Source: Caulobacter segnis
Lineage (GTDB): Bacteria > Pseudomonadota > Alphaproteobacteria > Caulobacterales > Caulobacteraceae
Direction: 5' to 3'
Length of the DNA: 64,000 nucleotides
NCBI RefSeq assembly: GCF_029543125.1
Contig: NZ_JARQWW010000004.1
Location: forward strand, 124,001-188,000
Within the stretch, counting starts at the first letter, position 1, and each line of letters opens with the position of its first letter. The position numbers and the translations under genes are program-made. Positions 17,599 through 26,083 of this stretch are shown one piece after another. Below the pieces are notes generated by a model. That model was not told the DNA's origin and did not search any database. It worked only from the letters and a program-made list of their open reading frames with translations.

Positions 17599-17901
17599 TT
17601 ACAGCTTCAGGCGGACGCCGCCGAACAGGCTGTAGCCGAACTTTTCGTACTCCAGCACGCGGTCACGGTCGCCGTAGTAGCGGACGCCGGTGCTGTTGGT
17701 CAGGTTCCTGGCCTCGAAGAAGGCGCTGATGTTGTTGATCTGGTAGCTGCCGGTCAGGTCCAGCTGGCCGCGCTCGTAGAACAGGGAGGCGTTGTAGGGG
17801 TGGGTGGACTGGCCCTGCAGGTCCACTTTCGGCCGGGATTTTTGGGTGAGGCCGAAGCGGATGCCAGTGAGGTTGCAGGCCTGATCGGGGCCGAAATTCA
17901 C
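17599..17901 (-). pseudogene. Remnant of a TonB-dependent receptor (C-terminal fragment with internal deletion)
   Basis: Only about 100 codons remain. From residue about 24 on, the fragment is recognisably the end of a TonB-dependent receptor of the Caulobacter/Sphingomonas type: VDLQGQSTHPYNASLFYE, then RGQLDLTGSYQINNISAFFEARNLTN and the terminal strand YSLFGGVRLKL. In intact relatives about 30-45 residues normally separate the YN.SLFYE strand from the QLDL.GSYQI strand; here they are fused directly, so the fragment has also lost internal strands. No signal peptide, plug or barrel start exists upstream. It is a degraded leftover, not a functional gene. Confidence 0.8.
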
Positions 17902-17983
17902 CCATTCCCGGACGCCGATTCATATACCGCCGTGCGATCTGTCGTTGATGACGGCGCTCGCGGCCAAGGTTAGGCTCCGCACC

Positions 17984-19804
17984 ATGACCCAGCACATCAC
18001 CCGCCGCCCGCTCCTCCTCGGCCTGCCCCTGGCCGCCGCCTTCGCCACCTACGCGCAGGCCCAAGGCACCGATGCGCAGGCCGAGGACGCCCGCCTGCTG
18101 GCCTTCCTCGACAAGGCCTTCGACGAGGTCGTGGCGCTCAGCCCCGAGGCCATGACGGGCCTGGGCCTGAAGACCGACAACGACAAGCTGAACGACTACA
18201 CCGACGCGGCGCGCACCCGGATGCTGGCCCTCTATGAGCGCCACCTGAAAGAGATGAAGGCGCAGTTCAAAGCCGAGCGCCTGACCCATTCCGGCCAGCT
18301 CAGCTACCAGCTCTTCGAGCGGACGGTGGCCACGGCGCGGGAGAACTACCGCTGGCGCTGGTACAACTTCCCGATCTCCACCAACGGCACGCCCGCCGGC
18401 AACCTGCCGGTCATGCTGATCAACCGCCATCGCGTGGACAACGCGCAGGACGCCCGCGCCTACATCTCGCGCCTGACCCAGGTGGAGCGGGTGATGAGCG
18501 AGGTGGCCGCCAATGTGCGCGAGCAGGCCCGCCAGGGCATCGTGCCGCCCAAGATGGTCTTCACCCCGGCGCGCGGCGACGCCAGGGCCGTGCTGGCCGG
18601 CGCCCCCTTCACCAGCGGCGCGGACACCCCGGTGTTCGCCGACTTCAAGGCCAAGGTCGCCAAGCTGCAGATCGCCGACGCGGAGAAGACGGCCCTCGTC
18701 GCCGAGGCCAGCGCCGCCCTGACCGGTCCGTTCAAGCGGGGCTACGACACCTTCTTCGCGGTGCTCGACGAGATCGAGCCCCTGGCCAAGAGCAATGACG
18801 GCGCCTGGCGCCTGCCGGACGGTGCGGCCTACTACGCCAGCCGTCTGCGTTTCTCCACCACCACCAACCTGACCGCCGACCAAATCCACCAGATCGGCCT
18901 CGATCAGGTGCGCGCCATCCATGCCGAGATGGAGGCCTTGAAGCCCCGCCTCGGCTTCACCGGCTCGCTGCAGGAGCTCTTCAAGCACGTGCGCACCGCG
19001 CCAGAGCTGAAGTATCCGAACACCGACGCGGGCCGCGAGCAGTACCTGGCCGACGGCCGCGCGGCGATCGCGCTGGCCATGCGCGAGGCGCCGAAGTTCT
19101 TCCACCGCCTGCCCAAGGCGCCGCTGGAGGTCCGCGCGGTGGAGAAGTGGCGTCAGGAGACCGCCGCGGTGGCCTTCTACAACGCCCCCACCCTCGATGG
19201 CACGCGCCCCGGCATCTACTACGTAAACCTCGCCGACATGAACGAGGTGCAAAAGCCCCAGGGCCAGGCCATCGCCTTCCACGAGGGCGCGCCCGGCCAC
19301 CACTTCCAGATCGCCCTGGCCCAGGAGCTGCCTGGCGTGCCGAAGTTCCGCCGCACCGGCGGCTACGGCGTCTATTCCGAAGGCTGGGGTCTCTATTCGG
19401 AGCGCCTGGCCAAGGAGATGGGCGGCTACCAGGAGCCCTATTCCGAGTTCGGCATGCTCAGCCTGCAGCTGTGGCGCGCCATCCGCCTGGTGGTGGACAC
19501 CGGCGTCCACCACAAGCGCTGGAGCCGCGAACAGACGGTCAGCTACTTCCGCGACAACTCGCCCAACTCCGAACGGGACATCAACAAGGAAGTCGACCGC
19601 TACATCAACAACCCGGGCCAGGCGACCAGCTACATGATCGGCCAGCTGGAGATCGCCAAGCTGCGCGCCAAGGCCACCAAGGCCCTGGGCGCCAGGTTCG
19701 ACATCCGCGACTTCCACGACGCTGTCCTGGCCAACGGCGGCCTGCCGCTGGAGGTCCTGGCCCAGGAAGTGGACCGCTACATCGCCGGCAAGGCGGCGGT
19801 CTAG
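17984..19804 (+). CDS. Exported DUF885 family putative metallohydrolase
   Basis: The 606-residue protein has a Tat-like signal (TRRPLLLGLPLAAAFATYAQA) and belongs to DUF885, a family with a thermolysin-like zinc motif. The hallmark HEGAPGHHFQIALAQE is present (HExxPGHH), as are GGYGVYSEGWGLYSERLAKEMG (downstream glutamate) and NPGQATSYMIGQLEI. Members are thought to be carboxypeptidase-like peptidases in the periplasm. ATG at 17984 places the signal peptide correctly; an in-frame start 13 codons upstream adds residues with no signal character. It ends four bases inside the convergent rnk gene. The neighbouring receptor remnant may once have fed it substrate. Confidence 0.85.
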   Translation: MTQHITRRPLLLGLPLAAAFATYAQAQGTDAQAEDARLLAFLDKAFDEVVALSPEAMTGLGLKTDNDKLNDYTDAARTRMLALYERHLKEMKAQFKAERLTHSGQLSYQLFERTVATARENYRWRWYNFPISTNGTPAGNLPVMLINRHRVDNAQDARAYISRLTQVERVMSEVAANVREQARQGIVPPKMVFTPARGDARAVLAGAPFTSGADTPVFADFKAKVAKLQIADAEKTALVAEASAALTGPFKRGYDTFFAVLDEIEPLAKSNDGAWRLPDGAAYYASRLRFSTTTNLTADQIHQIGLDQVRAIHAEMEALKPRLGFTGSLQELFKHVRTAPELKYPNTDAGREQYLADGRAAIALAMREAPKFFHRLPKAPLEVRAVEKWRQETAAVAFYNAPTLDGTRPGIYYVNLADMNEVQKPQGQAIAFHEGAPGHHFQIALAQELPGVPKFRRTGGYGVYSEGWGLYSERLAKEMGGYQEPYSEFGMLSLQLWRAIRLVVDTGVHHKRWSREQTVSYFRDNSPNSERDINKEVDRYINNPGQATSYMIGQLEIAKLRAKATKALGARFDIRDFHDAVLANGGLPLEVLAQEVDRYIAGKAAV

Positions 19805-20226
19805 AAGGCCAGCCGCTCCGGCGCGCGGACCTTCAGGATGCGCAGCGGCCGCTCGCGGCCGTCGCGGTCCGGCCAGAGAATCTCCTGGCCGACCGACAGG
19901 CCGATCAGGCCCGCGCCGACGGGCGAGGTGATCGACACCTTGCCCGCGGCGATGTCGGCCTCGCGCGGATAGACCAGAACCACGGTGCGGCGCTGGTCAC
20001 GGCCCTCGTCCTCGAACTCGACGACGGCGTGCATGCGCACCACATGGGGCGGCAGCTCGTGGTCGGGCACGACCGAGGCCCGCTCGATCTCCTCGAGCAG
20101 GAGGGCCGCGCCATTGGCGGACACGTCAGCGGAAACGACCTGCTGCGCCAGCGCGGTCAGGCGGTCGGCCTCGCTCTCGGCGAGGACGATGGATGGCCGC
20201 GTACCGGCGGCCTGAAGGCTTTGCAT
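19801..20226 (-). CDS. rnk: Rnk-type nucleoside diphosphate kinase regulator
   Basis: The 141-residue protein has a short helical N-terminus (RPSIVLAESEADRLTALAQQV) and a C-terminal GreA/GreB-like domain (VVRMHAVVEFEDEG, VTLVYPREADI-type strand, GKVSITSPVGAGLIGLSVGQEILWP). This is the layout of Rnk, which binds RNA polymerase in the secondary channel. ATG at 20226 gives the family length; an open frame continues upstream without conserved residues. It overlaps the convergent DUF885 gene tail to tail. Confidence 0.85.
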   Translation of the reverse strand: MQSLQAAGTRPSIVLAESEADRLTALAQQVVSADVSANGAALLLEEIERASVVPDHELPPHVVRMHAVVEFEDEGRDQRRTVVLVYPREADIAAGKVSITSPVGAGLIGLSVGQEILWPDRDGRERPLRILKVRAPERLAF

Positions 20227-20316
20227 GATGAGCTCACAAGACGGGAGAAAGCCGGCCGCGCCGGCGCGTTCGTCGCTTAACCCCGGACGTCGCGCACCCA
20301 CGCGCGCCCGGGGCTA

Positions 20317-20336
20317 GGAGCCTGCCTGAAGGCTCC
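20317..20336. other. Inverted repeat upstream of rnk
   Basis: GGAGCCT and AGGCTCC arms enclose a 6-base loop in the 208-base gap between rnk and the dioxygenase-like gene. No U-run follows on either strand. It could be a weak terminator of the gene at 20435 or a leader hairpin of rnk. Nothing else is recognisable in this gap. Confidence 0.3.
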
Positions 20337-20434
20337 CGCCGTGATGAAAGAACCGCCGAAATGCCGGTTGCGAGCACATGCCGTCATAGGGCTCCGAAGG
20401 GGCGGCTTTGTCAAATGAGGCGGGCCGCACGCCC

Positions 20435-21076
20435 TCAGCCGCGCTCCAACGTCACGCTCGGAACCGTGTTGGGAATGATCTGCTCCACCGGCGGCTGGCC
20501 AGGGCCCGGACGCTTCATCCCGTAGGCGTTCACCGGCTGAGACCGGTTGACCCACAGGGCGTAGTAGAGGTGATCGGCGCGCGGATCGTCGGTGTTGGGA
20601 TGCAGCAGGATCGTCAGCCCCAGGCTGTTGAGCTGCAGCCACGGGACGATGGTCGAAAGCTGCTCATTGGCGAAGCCGAAGTAGAAGGACGGCGTCACGT
20701 GAGGGCCGCGGGGCTCCAGGTTCCAGTCGCCAAGCTCGACCTCGAACCGCTCGGCGGCCCAGCGCCGGATCAGCGCCGCCTTCTGGTAGGTGTCCTCATC
20801 GAAATAGATGTGGGCGTGGTAGCTCTCGATATCGGTGAAGGCGCGCGGGCGAGCCGGAAGGGTCTCCTCGCCAGGCCGCACGCTGATCGGCGCCGGCGTG
20901 GCCTGCTTCCAGGTGTCGGCGCCCCAGGGGCTGACCTTCGCGGCCGGAGCAGCCAAGGCGGGCCCCGATGCGAGACCCGCCAGCAGGCTCGCGCCCAGAA
21001 GACCGCGTCGGTTGGGGGCCAGCGCTTCGGCCCAGTCGCGATCGACACTTGCGCGATCGCCGTCGCTTCGGCTCAT
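20435..21076 (-). CDS. DOPA 4,5-dioxygenase family protein with Tat-like signal
   Basis: The 213-residue protein carries a Tat-like leader (NRRGLLGASLLAGLASGPALA, about residues 22-42) and a DOPA 4,5-dioxygenase domain: SYHAHIYFDEDTY, then LEPRGPHVTPSFYFGF, and LTILLHPNTDD..DHLYYALWV. The histidines of HAH, GPH and LHP are the metal-binding candidates. The family includes fungal enzymes that open catechol rings and many bacterial proteins of unknown substrate; export of a bacterial member is unusual. The start follows CAAGGAGAGCTACTG, and its ATG overlaps the TGA of the upstream hydrolase (TGATG). Confidence 0.82.
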   Translation of the reverse strand: MSRSDGDRASVDRDWAEALAPNRRGLLGASLLAGLASGPALAAPAAKVSPWGADTWKQATPAPISVRPGEETLPARPRAFTDIESYHAHIYFDEDTYQKAALIRRWAAERFEVELGDWNLEPRGPHVTPSFYFGFANEQLSTIVPWLQLNSLGLTILLHPNTDDPRADHLYYALWVNRSQPVNAYGMKRPGPGQPPVEQIIPNTVPSVTLERG

Positions 21077-21681
21077 CAGTAGCTCTCCTTGTTGAGGTCG
21101 CGGGTGGTGGTCTCGTCATCCCGCGGCCGGAAGCGCTCTTGCCGGGCGGAGGCTTCCATGAGGTCCGTCAGGTGCCGCAGGCCATCGATCCAGGGACCGA
21201 CGCCGGCGGCGACGTTGATGTGGCCAAGCGGTCCGACGTCCACGAAACGCGATCCCCAGTGCTCGGCCAAAGCCCGGGCCCGGGAGAACGCCATCCAGGG
21301 ATCATCGCGACTGGCCACTAGAACAGATGGAAACGGCAGCGCCTTACGCGGCAGGGGCGCAAACCTCGTCAGCGGCTCACGCGCGCCTGGCCGCTCTACG
21401 TCGGCGGGCGCGACGAGAAGCGCCCCGGCGACCGATTGCCCACCGGTCAGCTCGGCGTGATGCGCCACGAGGGCGCAACCAAGGCTGTGGGCCACCAGGA
21501 AGGCGCCGGGACGACGCTCCAGCGCCCGATCAAGACGAAGAAGCCAGTCGGTGCGAAGCGGATCGCTCCAGTCCGCCTGCACCACTCGTTCGGCCTGCGG
21601 CAGCAGGCGCTCCCACTGGCTTTGCCAGTGATCTTCTTCCGAGCCGTGCAGGCCCGGCAGAATGAGGATGGAAGGCCGCAT
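21076..21681 (-). CDS. RBBP9/YdeN-type small serine hydrolase
   Basis: The 201-residue alpha/beta hydrolase begins MRPSILILPGLHGSEEDHWQSQWE, the family hallmark, and has the nucleophile elbow AHSLGCAL, an Asp in VLVASRDDPWMAF and a His in DVGPLGHINVAAGVGPW. It lacks a signal peptide and should be cytoplasmic. It overlaps the downstream dioxygenase-like gene (TGATG), so the pair forms a small operon. The substrate is unknown. Confidence 0.87.
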   Translation of the reverse strand: MRPSILILPGLHGSEEDHWQSQWERLLPQAERVVQADWSDPLRTDWLLRLDRALERRPGAFLVAHSLGCALVAHHAELTGGQSVAGALLVAPADVERPGAREPLTRFAPLPRKALPFPSVLVASRDDPWMAFSRARALAEHWGSRFVDVGPLGHINVAAGVGPWIDGLRHLTDLMEASARQERFRPRDDETTTRDLNKESY

Positions 21682-22024
21682 CAGCTCGATCCGAAGGATA
21701 GGCGTCGAGGCGCGGTGTCCAGTCCCCGCCTCGACGCCCAGTTAAGGAAGCCACATGGACCGATGAGGCCGCACGCCCCCAAAACCTACCTTTCGAATGG
21801 GAATTGTCTTTTAAGTTTTTCTACCGCCACATCCCGATCTCTTGCGATCGAGAAGACACGAGCCTCGCGTGTACAAGCGGGTGGTCATTTCCTCCAAGAG
21901 CCCACTCTTTGACGAAGATACAAAGCGCTAGGGAGCCGACCTATCAAGCTGCGCAGAAAAGCTGCCTTCAATTCCTATAAAACAAGTCGATTATAGATTT
22001 TGACTTCAATTTGGAGGATGCGAG
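21682..22024. other. Intergenic region, AT-richer than surroundings
   Basis: This 343-base gap separates divergent genes. The part from about 21780 to 22020 is visibly AT-richer than the rest of the window, with runs such as CTTTTAAGTTTTTC and TATAAAACAAG. It must hold the promoters of the hydrolase pair (leftward) and of the M19 dipeptidase (rightward; GGAGG at 22013-22017). No coding sequence or repeat was recognised. Confidence 0.4.
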
Positions 22025-23260
22025 ATGGCGATTATGCGTACCCGCAGGACGGCTCTGGCGACCATCGCCGCCCTCGCCGCCCTTGGCTCAAGCGCGGCGC
22101 GAGCCCAGCCTTCCCTGCCCGGCGGCGCGCGCGCGACGCACGACAGGCTTCTTGTTCTGGACAGCCACGCCGACATCCTTCTGCCCGGATCGCCGCGACG
22201 CTCCTACGCCAAGGACGGCGACACCTTCACCAGCCTGGAGAAACTGAAGACCGGCGGCGTGGACGCCCTCGTCTACGCGGTGGCGGTCTCCACCGGCCCG
22301 CGCACGGCGCAAGGCTACGCCGCCGCTCAAAAGGAAGCGCAAGCCAAGCTGGCGGCGATCGAGGCTTTGCCGGCCCAGAGCAACGGGCGCATCGAGATCG
22401 CACGCACCGCCGATGACGTGCGCCGCATCACCGGCGGTAGGAAGATCGCCGTGCTGATCGGCTTCCTGAACGCCTACTCGCTGGGCGAGGATCTGGCCGC
22501 CTTCGACCCCTATTTCGCCGGCGGCGTCCGGGTGGCGGGCCTGACCCACGCCGGCAACAACGCCTTCGCCGATTCCTCGCGGCCCCAGTTCGGCGCGGGC
22601 GCGGAGCATGGCGGCCTGTCGCCCCTGGGCAAGGCGGCGGTGAAGCGCTTCAACGACCTGGGCGTCCTGATCGACGTCTCGCAACTGACGCCGCAGGGCG
22701 TGCAGCAGACGCTGGAGCTGTCCCGGGCGCCGGTGGTGGCGACCCATTCGGCGGCGCGCGCCCTGGTGGACAGCACCCGCAACCTCTCCGACGCCGAGCT
22801 GGACGCCATCAAGGCCAAGGGCGGGGTCGTGCAGATCACCCCGTTCAATCCCTATCTCGTCCCCAAACCCGCCGGCTACGACGACGCCTTGCGGGCGCTG
22901 CGCCGACAGTACGGGCTGGATGAGAAGATCCTGAGCTACTCGGGTGCGGACGGCCTGCCCGCGCCGCAGCGCGACGCCTTCTTCGCCGCCTATGACAAGC
23001 TCTATCCCAAGGCGACGGTGAAGACCTTTGTCGACCACATCGACTACGTCGCCAAGCGGATCGGCGTCGATCACGTGGGCGTCGGCAGCGACTTCAACCA
23101 TGGCTCGGGCGTGATCGGCTTCGCCGACGCCAGCGAGGCGCCGGCGGTGACCGCCGAACTCCTGGCGCGCGGCTACAGCCAGGCCGACCTGGCCAAGATC
23201 TGGGGCGGCAACTTCCTGCGTGTGCTCGCCGCCGCCCAGGCCGCCGCGTCGCCAGGCTGA
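22025..23260 (+). CDS. Exported membrane dipeptidase (peptidase M19)
   Basis: The 411-residue protein has a signal peptide (residues 1-28, ending ARAQ) and the renal-dipeptidase/M19 fold. Zinc-ligand regions are visible: LDSHADILL at the N-terminus, AGLTHAGNNAFADS, VVATHSAARALVDSTRNLSD and DHVGVGSDFNHGSGVIGF. Members hydrolyse dipeptides, including some with D-residues, in the periplasm. The start has GGAGG seven bases before it. It is followed after about 70 bases by a TonB-dependent receptor on the same strand, which suggests a peptide uptake-and-cleavage pair. Confidence 0.92.
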   Translation: MAIMRTRRTALATIAALAALGSSAARAQPSLPGGARATHDRLLVLDSHADILLPGSPRRSYAKDGDTFTSLEKLKTGGVDALVYAVAVSTGPRTAQGYAAAQKEAQAKLAAIEALPAQSNGRIEIARTADDVRRITGGRKIAVLIGFLNAYSLGEDLAAFDPYFAGGVRVAGLTHAGNNAFADSSRPQFGAGAEHGGLSPLGKAAVKRFNDLGVLIDVSQLTPQGVQQTLELSRAPVVATHSAARALVDSTRNLSDAELDAIKAKGGVVQITPFNPYLVPKPAGYDDALRALRRQYGLDEKILSYSGADGLPAPQRDAFFAAYDKLYPKATVKTFVDHIDYVAKRIGVDHVGVGSDFNHGSGVIGFADASEAPAVTAELLARGYSQADLAKIWGGNFLRVLAAAQAAASPG

Positions 23261-23329
23261 TCAAGCCCGCACGGCATACTTTTCTCTCAGTCAACAAGGG
23301 GCCAAAGGCCCGCATCTCGGGGATCATCC

Positions 23330-25741
23330 ATGAACTATCGCATCCTGCTTCTGGCGGCGGCGTCAGCCGCCGCCTTCGCCGCCACCGTCGCATACGCGCA
23401 GACCGCGCCCGCCGCCGACGCCGAGGTCGACGAGCTTGTCGTCACCGGCACCCGCACCGCCGGGCGCTCGCGGCTGGACACCATCGCCCCCGTGGACGTG
23501 GTGACCGCCAAGACCCTGGAGCAGCGCGGCTCGACCGAGCTGGCGGCGGCGCTGGCCGCCACCGTGCCGTCGATCACCTTCCCCCGCCCGTCGAACACCG
23601 ACGGCACTGACGCCATCCGTCCCGCCACGCTGCGCGGTCAGGGGCCTGATCAGACCCTGGTTCTGGTCAACGGCGCCCGCCGGCACGTCACCGCGCTCGT
23701 CAACACCAACGGCTCGGTGGGCCGCGGCTCGGCGGCGGCCGACCTGAACGCCATCCCCTCCACCGCCATCGAGCGGATCGAGGTCCTGCGCGACGGCGCC
23801 GCCGCCCAGTATGGTTCGGACGCCATCGCCGGCGTGATCAACATCCGCCTGCGCGAGGCCTCCAGCGGCGGCGGCGCTTCGGTCACCTATGGGGAATACG
23901 TCACCAGCTTCACGGGCAATCATGCCGGCGAGAAGCGCGACATCACCGATGGGCGCACCATCACCGTCTCCGGCTGGCAGGGCTTCAAGCTGGGCGCTGA
24001 CGGCTTCCTGACCGTTTCCGCTGAGTATCGCGACCGGGAGCCGACCAATCGCTCCGACGTCGATCCGCGCGTGACGCCGCGGCGCATCACCTCGCGCTTC
24101 GGCGACGCCGAGATCGAGGATCTGTCGCTCTACGCCAACGCCGGCAAGCGGTTGAACGCAGCCTGGGAGGCCTATGGCTGGGTCGGCTACCAGCAGCGTG
24201 ACGGGTCCAGTTCGGCGACCTACCGACTGCCCACCGACGCCACTCAGAACATTCCGTCGGTCTATCCCAACGGCTATCTGCCCCTGATCCTCACCGACAC
24301 CGAGGACTTCAGCATCGCCGGCGGCCTGCGCGGCGAGGCCGGCGGCTGGCGCATCGACAGCAATCTGGTGTTCGGCAAGAACACCATCGATTTTGGCGTC
24401 GAGAACACCCTCAACCCTTCCCTGGGCCCGACATCGCCCACCAGCTTCCAGGCCGGCGGCCTGCGCTACGAGCAACTGGCCTACAAGCTGGATGCGGCGC
24501 GCGAGTTCGAGGTCGGCCTGGCCGGCCCCCTCAACGTCGCGTTCGGTCTTGAAGCAAGGCGCGAGGACTACGCCATCACCCCGGGTGAGCCGGGCTCCTA
24601 TATCCGCGGGCCCTTCACCACCCTGGCCCTGGGTTCGCGCGGCTTCACCGGCTTTACGCCCAGCAACGCGGTGGACGTCGATCGCCACTCGGTGGGGGTC
24701 TATGCCGACCTGGAAGGCAAGTTGACCGACAAGCTCACCGCCTCGGCCGCCCTGCGTTACGAGGACTATTCGGACTTCGGCGACAACCTGTCGGGCAAGA
24801 TCGCCGCGCGTTACGACTTCACTCCGTCGTTCGCGCTTCGGGGCGCGGCGTCCACCGGCTTTAGGGCGCCCAGCCTGCAACAGCAGTACTTCACCTCGAC
24901 CGCGATCGTTTACATCAATGGCGCCCCCTTCGAGACCGGCACCTATCCGTCGGTCAGCACTCAGGGCGTCTCGCTGGGCGGCACGGCGCTGGAGGCGGAA
25001 AAATCGCGCAACTACTCCCTGGGCCTGGTGTGGCGGCGCGGGCCGCTGGAGCTGACGCTCGACGCCTACCGCATCGAGGTCGATGACCGGATCATCCTGT
25101 CTGAGACCCTGACCGGCAGCGCCACGGCGGCGGCGGGGACCAACGCCAGGGTGATCTTTGACCTTCTGGCCCCATACGGCGCTTCGGCCGCCCGCTTCTT
25201 CATCAACGGCGTGGACACCAGGACCGAGGGCCTGGATGCGGTGGCGCGCTACCGCTTCGACACCGAGCGGGCCGGAAGCTTCGACCTGACCCTGGCCGGC
25301 AACGTCAACAACTTCGACGTCACCAATACGCCCACGACCACGGTCCTGCCCCAGCCGCAGACCCTGTTCGGCCGCCAGGCGGTGCTGCGCTTCGAGAACG
25401 GCACGCCGCCCTGGAAGGTCAGCAGCCAGGCCGACTGGAGCCGCGGACCGTTCGGAGCGACGCTGCGCACAACCTTCTATGGCGACGTCCTGTCGCCCGG
25501 CAGCACGGCGGACGGACTGAACGACTCCAAGACCGGCGACAAGGCCATCGTGGATCTGGAGGCACGCTACCGCTTCCCGTTCGGGGCGACCTGGGCGATC
25601 GGGGCGGACAATCTCTTCGACACCTATCCCGACCAGATCCCGCAGAACCTCAACACCAGCGGGGCCGCGCCGTTCTCGTCGTTCTCGCCGTTCGGCTTCA
25701 ACGGCCGCTATCTCTACACGCGCCTCAGCGTGAACTGGTGA
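23330..25741 (+). CDS. TonB-dependent receptor
   Basis: The 803-residue outer-membrane receptor is complete. It has a signal peptide ending AYAQ, a TonB box region (VDELVVTGTRTAG), a full plug (TLEQRGSTELAAALAATVPS, IERIEVLRDGAAAQYGSDAIAGVINI) and a 22-strand-type barrel ending LYTRLSVNW. The plug with the YGSDAIAGVINI motif and the short N-terminus without an extra signalling domain mark a plain transporter. It follows the M19 dipeptidase gene in the same direction, so the imported compound may be a peptide. A hairpin lies directly after the stop. Confidence 0.93.
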   Translation: MNYRILLLAAASAAAFAATVAYAQTAPAADAEVDELVVTGTRTAGRSRLDTIAPVDVVTAKTLEQRGSTELAAALAATVPSITFPRPSNTDGTDAIRPATLRGQGPDQTLVLVNGARRHVTALVNTNGSVGRGSAAADLNAIPSTAIERIEVLRDGAAAQYGSDAIAGVINIRLREASSGGGASVTYGEYVTSFTGNHAGEKRDITDGRTITVSGWQGFKLGADGFLTVSAEYRDREPTNRSDVDPRVTPRRITSRFGDAEIEDLSLYANAGKRLNAAWEAYGWVGYQQRDGSSSATYRLPTDATQNIPSVYPNGYLPLILTDTEDFSIAGGLRGEAGGWRIDSNLVFGKNTIDFGVENTLNPSLGPTSPTSFQAGGLRYEQLAYKLDAAREFEVGLAGPLNVAFGLEARREDYAITPGEPGSYIRGPFTTLALGSRGFTGFTPSNAVDVDRHSVGVYADLEGKLTDKLTASAALRYEDYSDFGDNLSGKIAARYDFTPSFALRGAASTGFRAPSLQQQYFTSTAIVYINGAPFETGTYPSVSTQGVSLGGTALEAEKSRNYSLGLVWRRGPLELTLDAYRIEVDDRIILSETLTGSATAAAGTNARVIFDLLAPYGASAARFFINGVDTRTEGLDAVARYRFDTERAGSFDLTLAGNVNNFDVTNTPTTTVLPQPQTLFGRQAVLRFENGTPPWKVSSQADWSRGPFGATLRTTFYGDVLSPGSTADGLNDSKTGDKAIVDLEARYRFPFGATWAIGADNLFDTYPDQIPQNLNTSGAAPFSSFSPFGFNGRYLYTRLSVNW

Positions 25742-25747
25742 CGTAAG

Positions 25748-25771
25748 GGGCGGCGGCCGCGGTCGCCGCCC
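25748..25771 (+). terminator. Hairpin after the TonB-dependent receptor
   Basis: GGGCGGCG and CGCCGCCC form an 8-bp stem with an 8-base loop six bases after the receptor stop codon. No U-run follows, so it is a possible intrinsic or Rho-assisted terminator. Confidence 0.4.
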
Positions 25772-25786
25772 ACCAGCTGCTAGCGG

Positions 25787-25841
25787 TTTTTGCTTGCAAA
25801 AATCATTCAGCGATCTCACTATGCTTGCATGAACAGCAAGC
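25787..25841 (+). promoter_or_regulatory. Putative HicB operator elements around the hicA start
   Basis: The octamer TGCTTGCA occurs twice, 31 bases apart (25791-25798 and 25822-25829). The first lies in the perfect palindrome TTTTTGC-TT-GCAAAAA (25787-25802), the second in ATGC-TT-GCAT (25821-25830), which includes the first bases of the hicA ATG. A reverse-complement GCAAGC follows at 25836-25841. Three near-identical sites on the same DNA face suit autorepression by HicB. Confidence 0.5.
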
Positions 25842-26083
25842 AACGAAAGACGCTTGAGGCGGTGTTCAGGAAGCCCACTTCCGCGACCATCGTCTGGAGC
25901 GACATCGAAAGCTTGCTGACGGCCGTCGGTTGCGAGGTGATTGAAGGCCCAGGCTCGTCGGTCTCGTTCAAATACGGAGACGAGCTTGAGTTCTTCCACC
26001 GCCCCCACCCGGCCAAGGAAGCAAAGCGGTATCAGGTCCGGGCCGCCCAAGCCTTCCTCGCCCGCATCGGAGCAAAGCCATGA
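25829..26083 (+). CDS. hicA: HicA-type toxin
   Basis: The 84-residue protein is a HicA mRNA interferase with a double-stranded-RNA-binding-like fold: VWSDIESLLTAVGCEVIEGPGSSVSFKYG, then FHRPHPAKEAKRYQVRAAQAFLARIG. The catalytic His lies in FHRPHP. The start at 25829 is the family start and sits inside an operator-like repeat. Its stop overlaps hicB by ATGA. It looks intact. Confidence 0.92.
   Translation: MNSKQRKTLEAVFRKPTSATIVWSDIESLLTAVGCEVIEGPGSSVSFKYGDELEFFHRPHPAKEAKRYQVRAAQAFLARIGAKP

Noticed and set aside
17599..17901. A functional small outer-membrane protein
   Set aside because: The sequence is the C-terminal end of a TonB receptor lacking signal peptide, plug and most strands.
23363..26050. 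An 895-codon minus-strand frame across the TonB receptor and hicA
   Set aside because: Composition (Gly/Arg/Ala/Val without domains) is that of an antisense shadow in high-GC DNA; the plus strand encodes complete known proteins.
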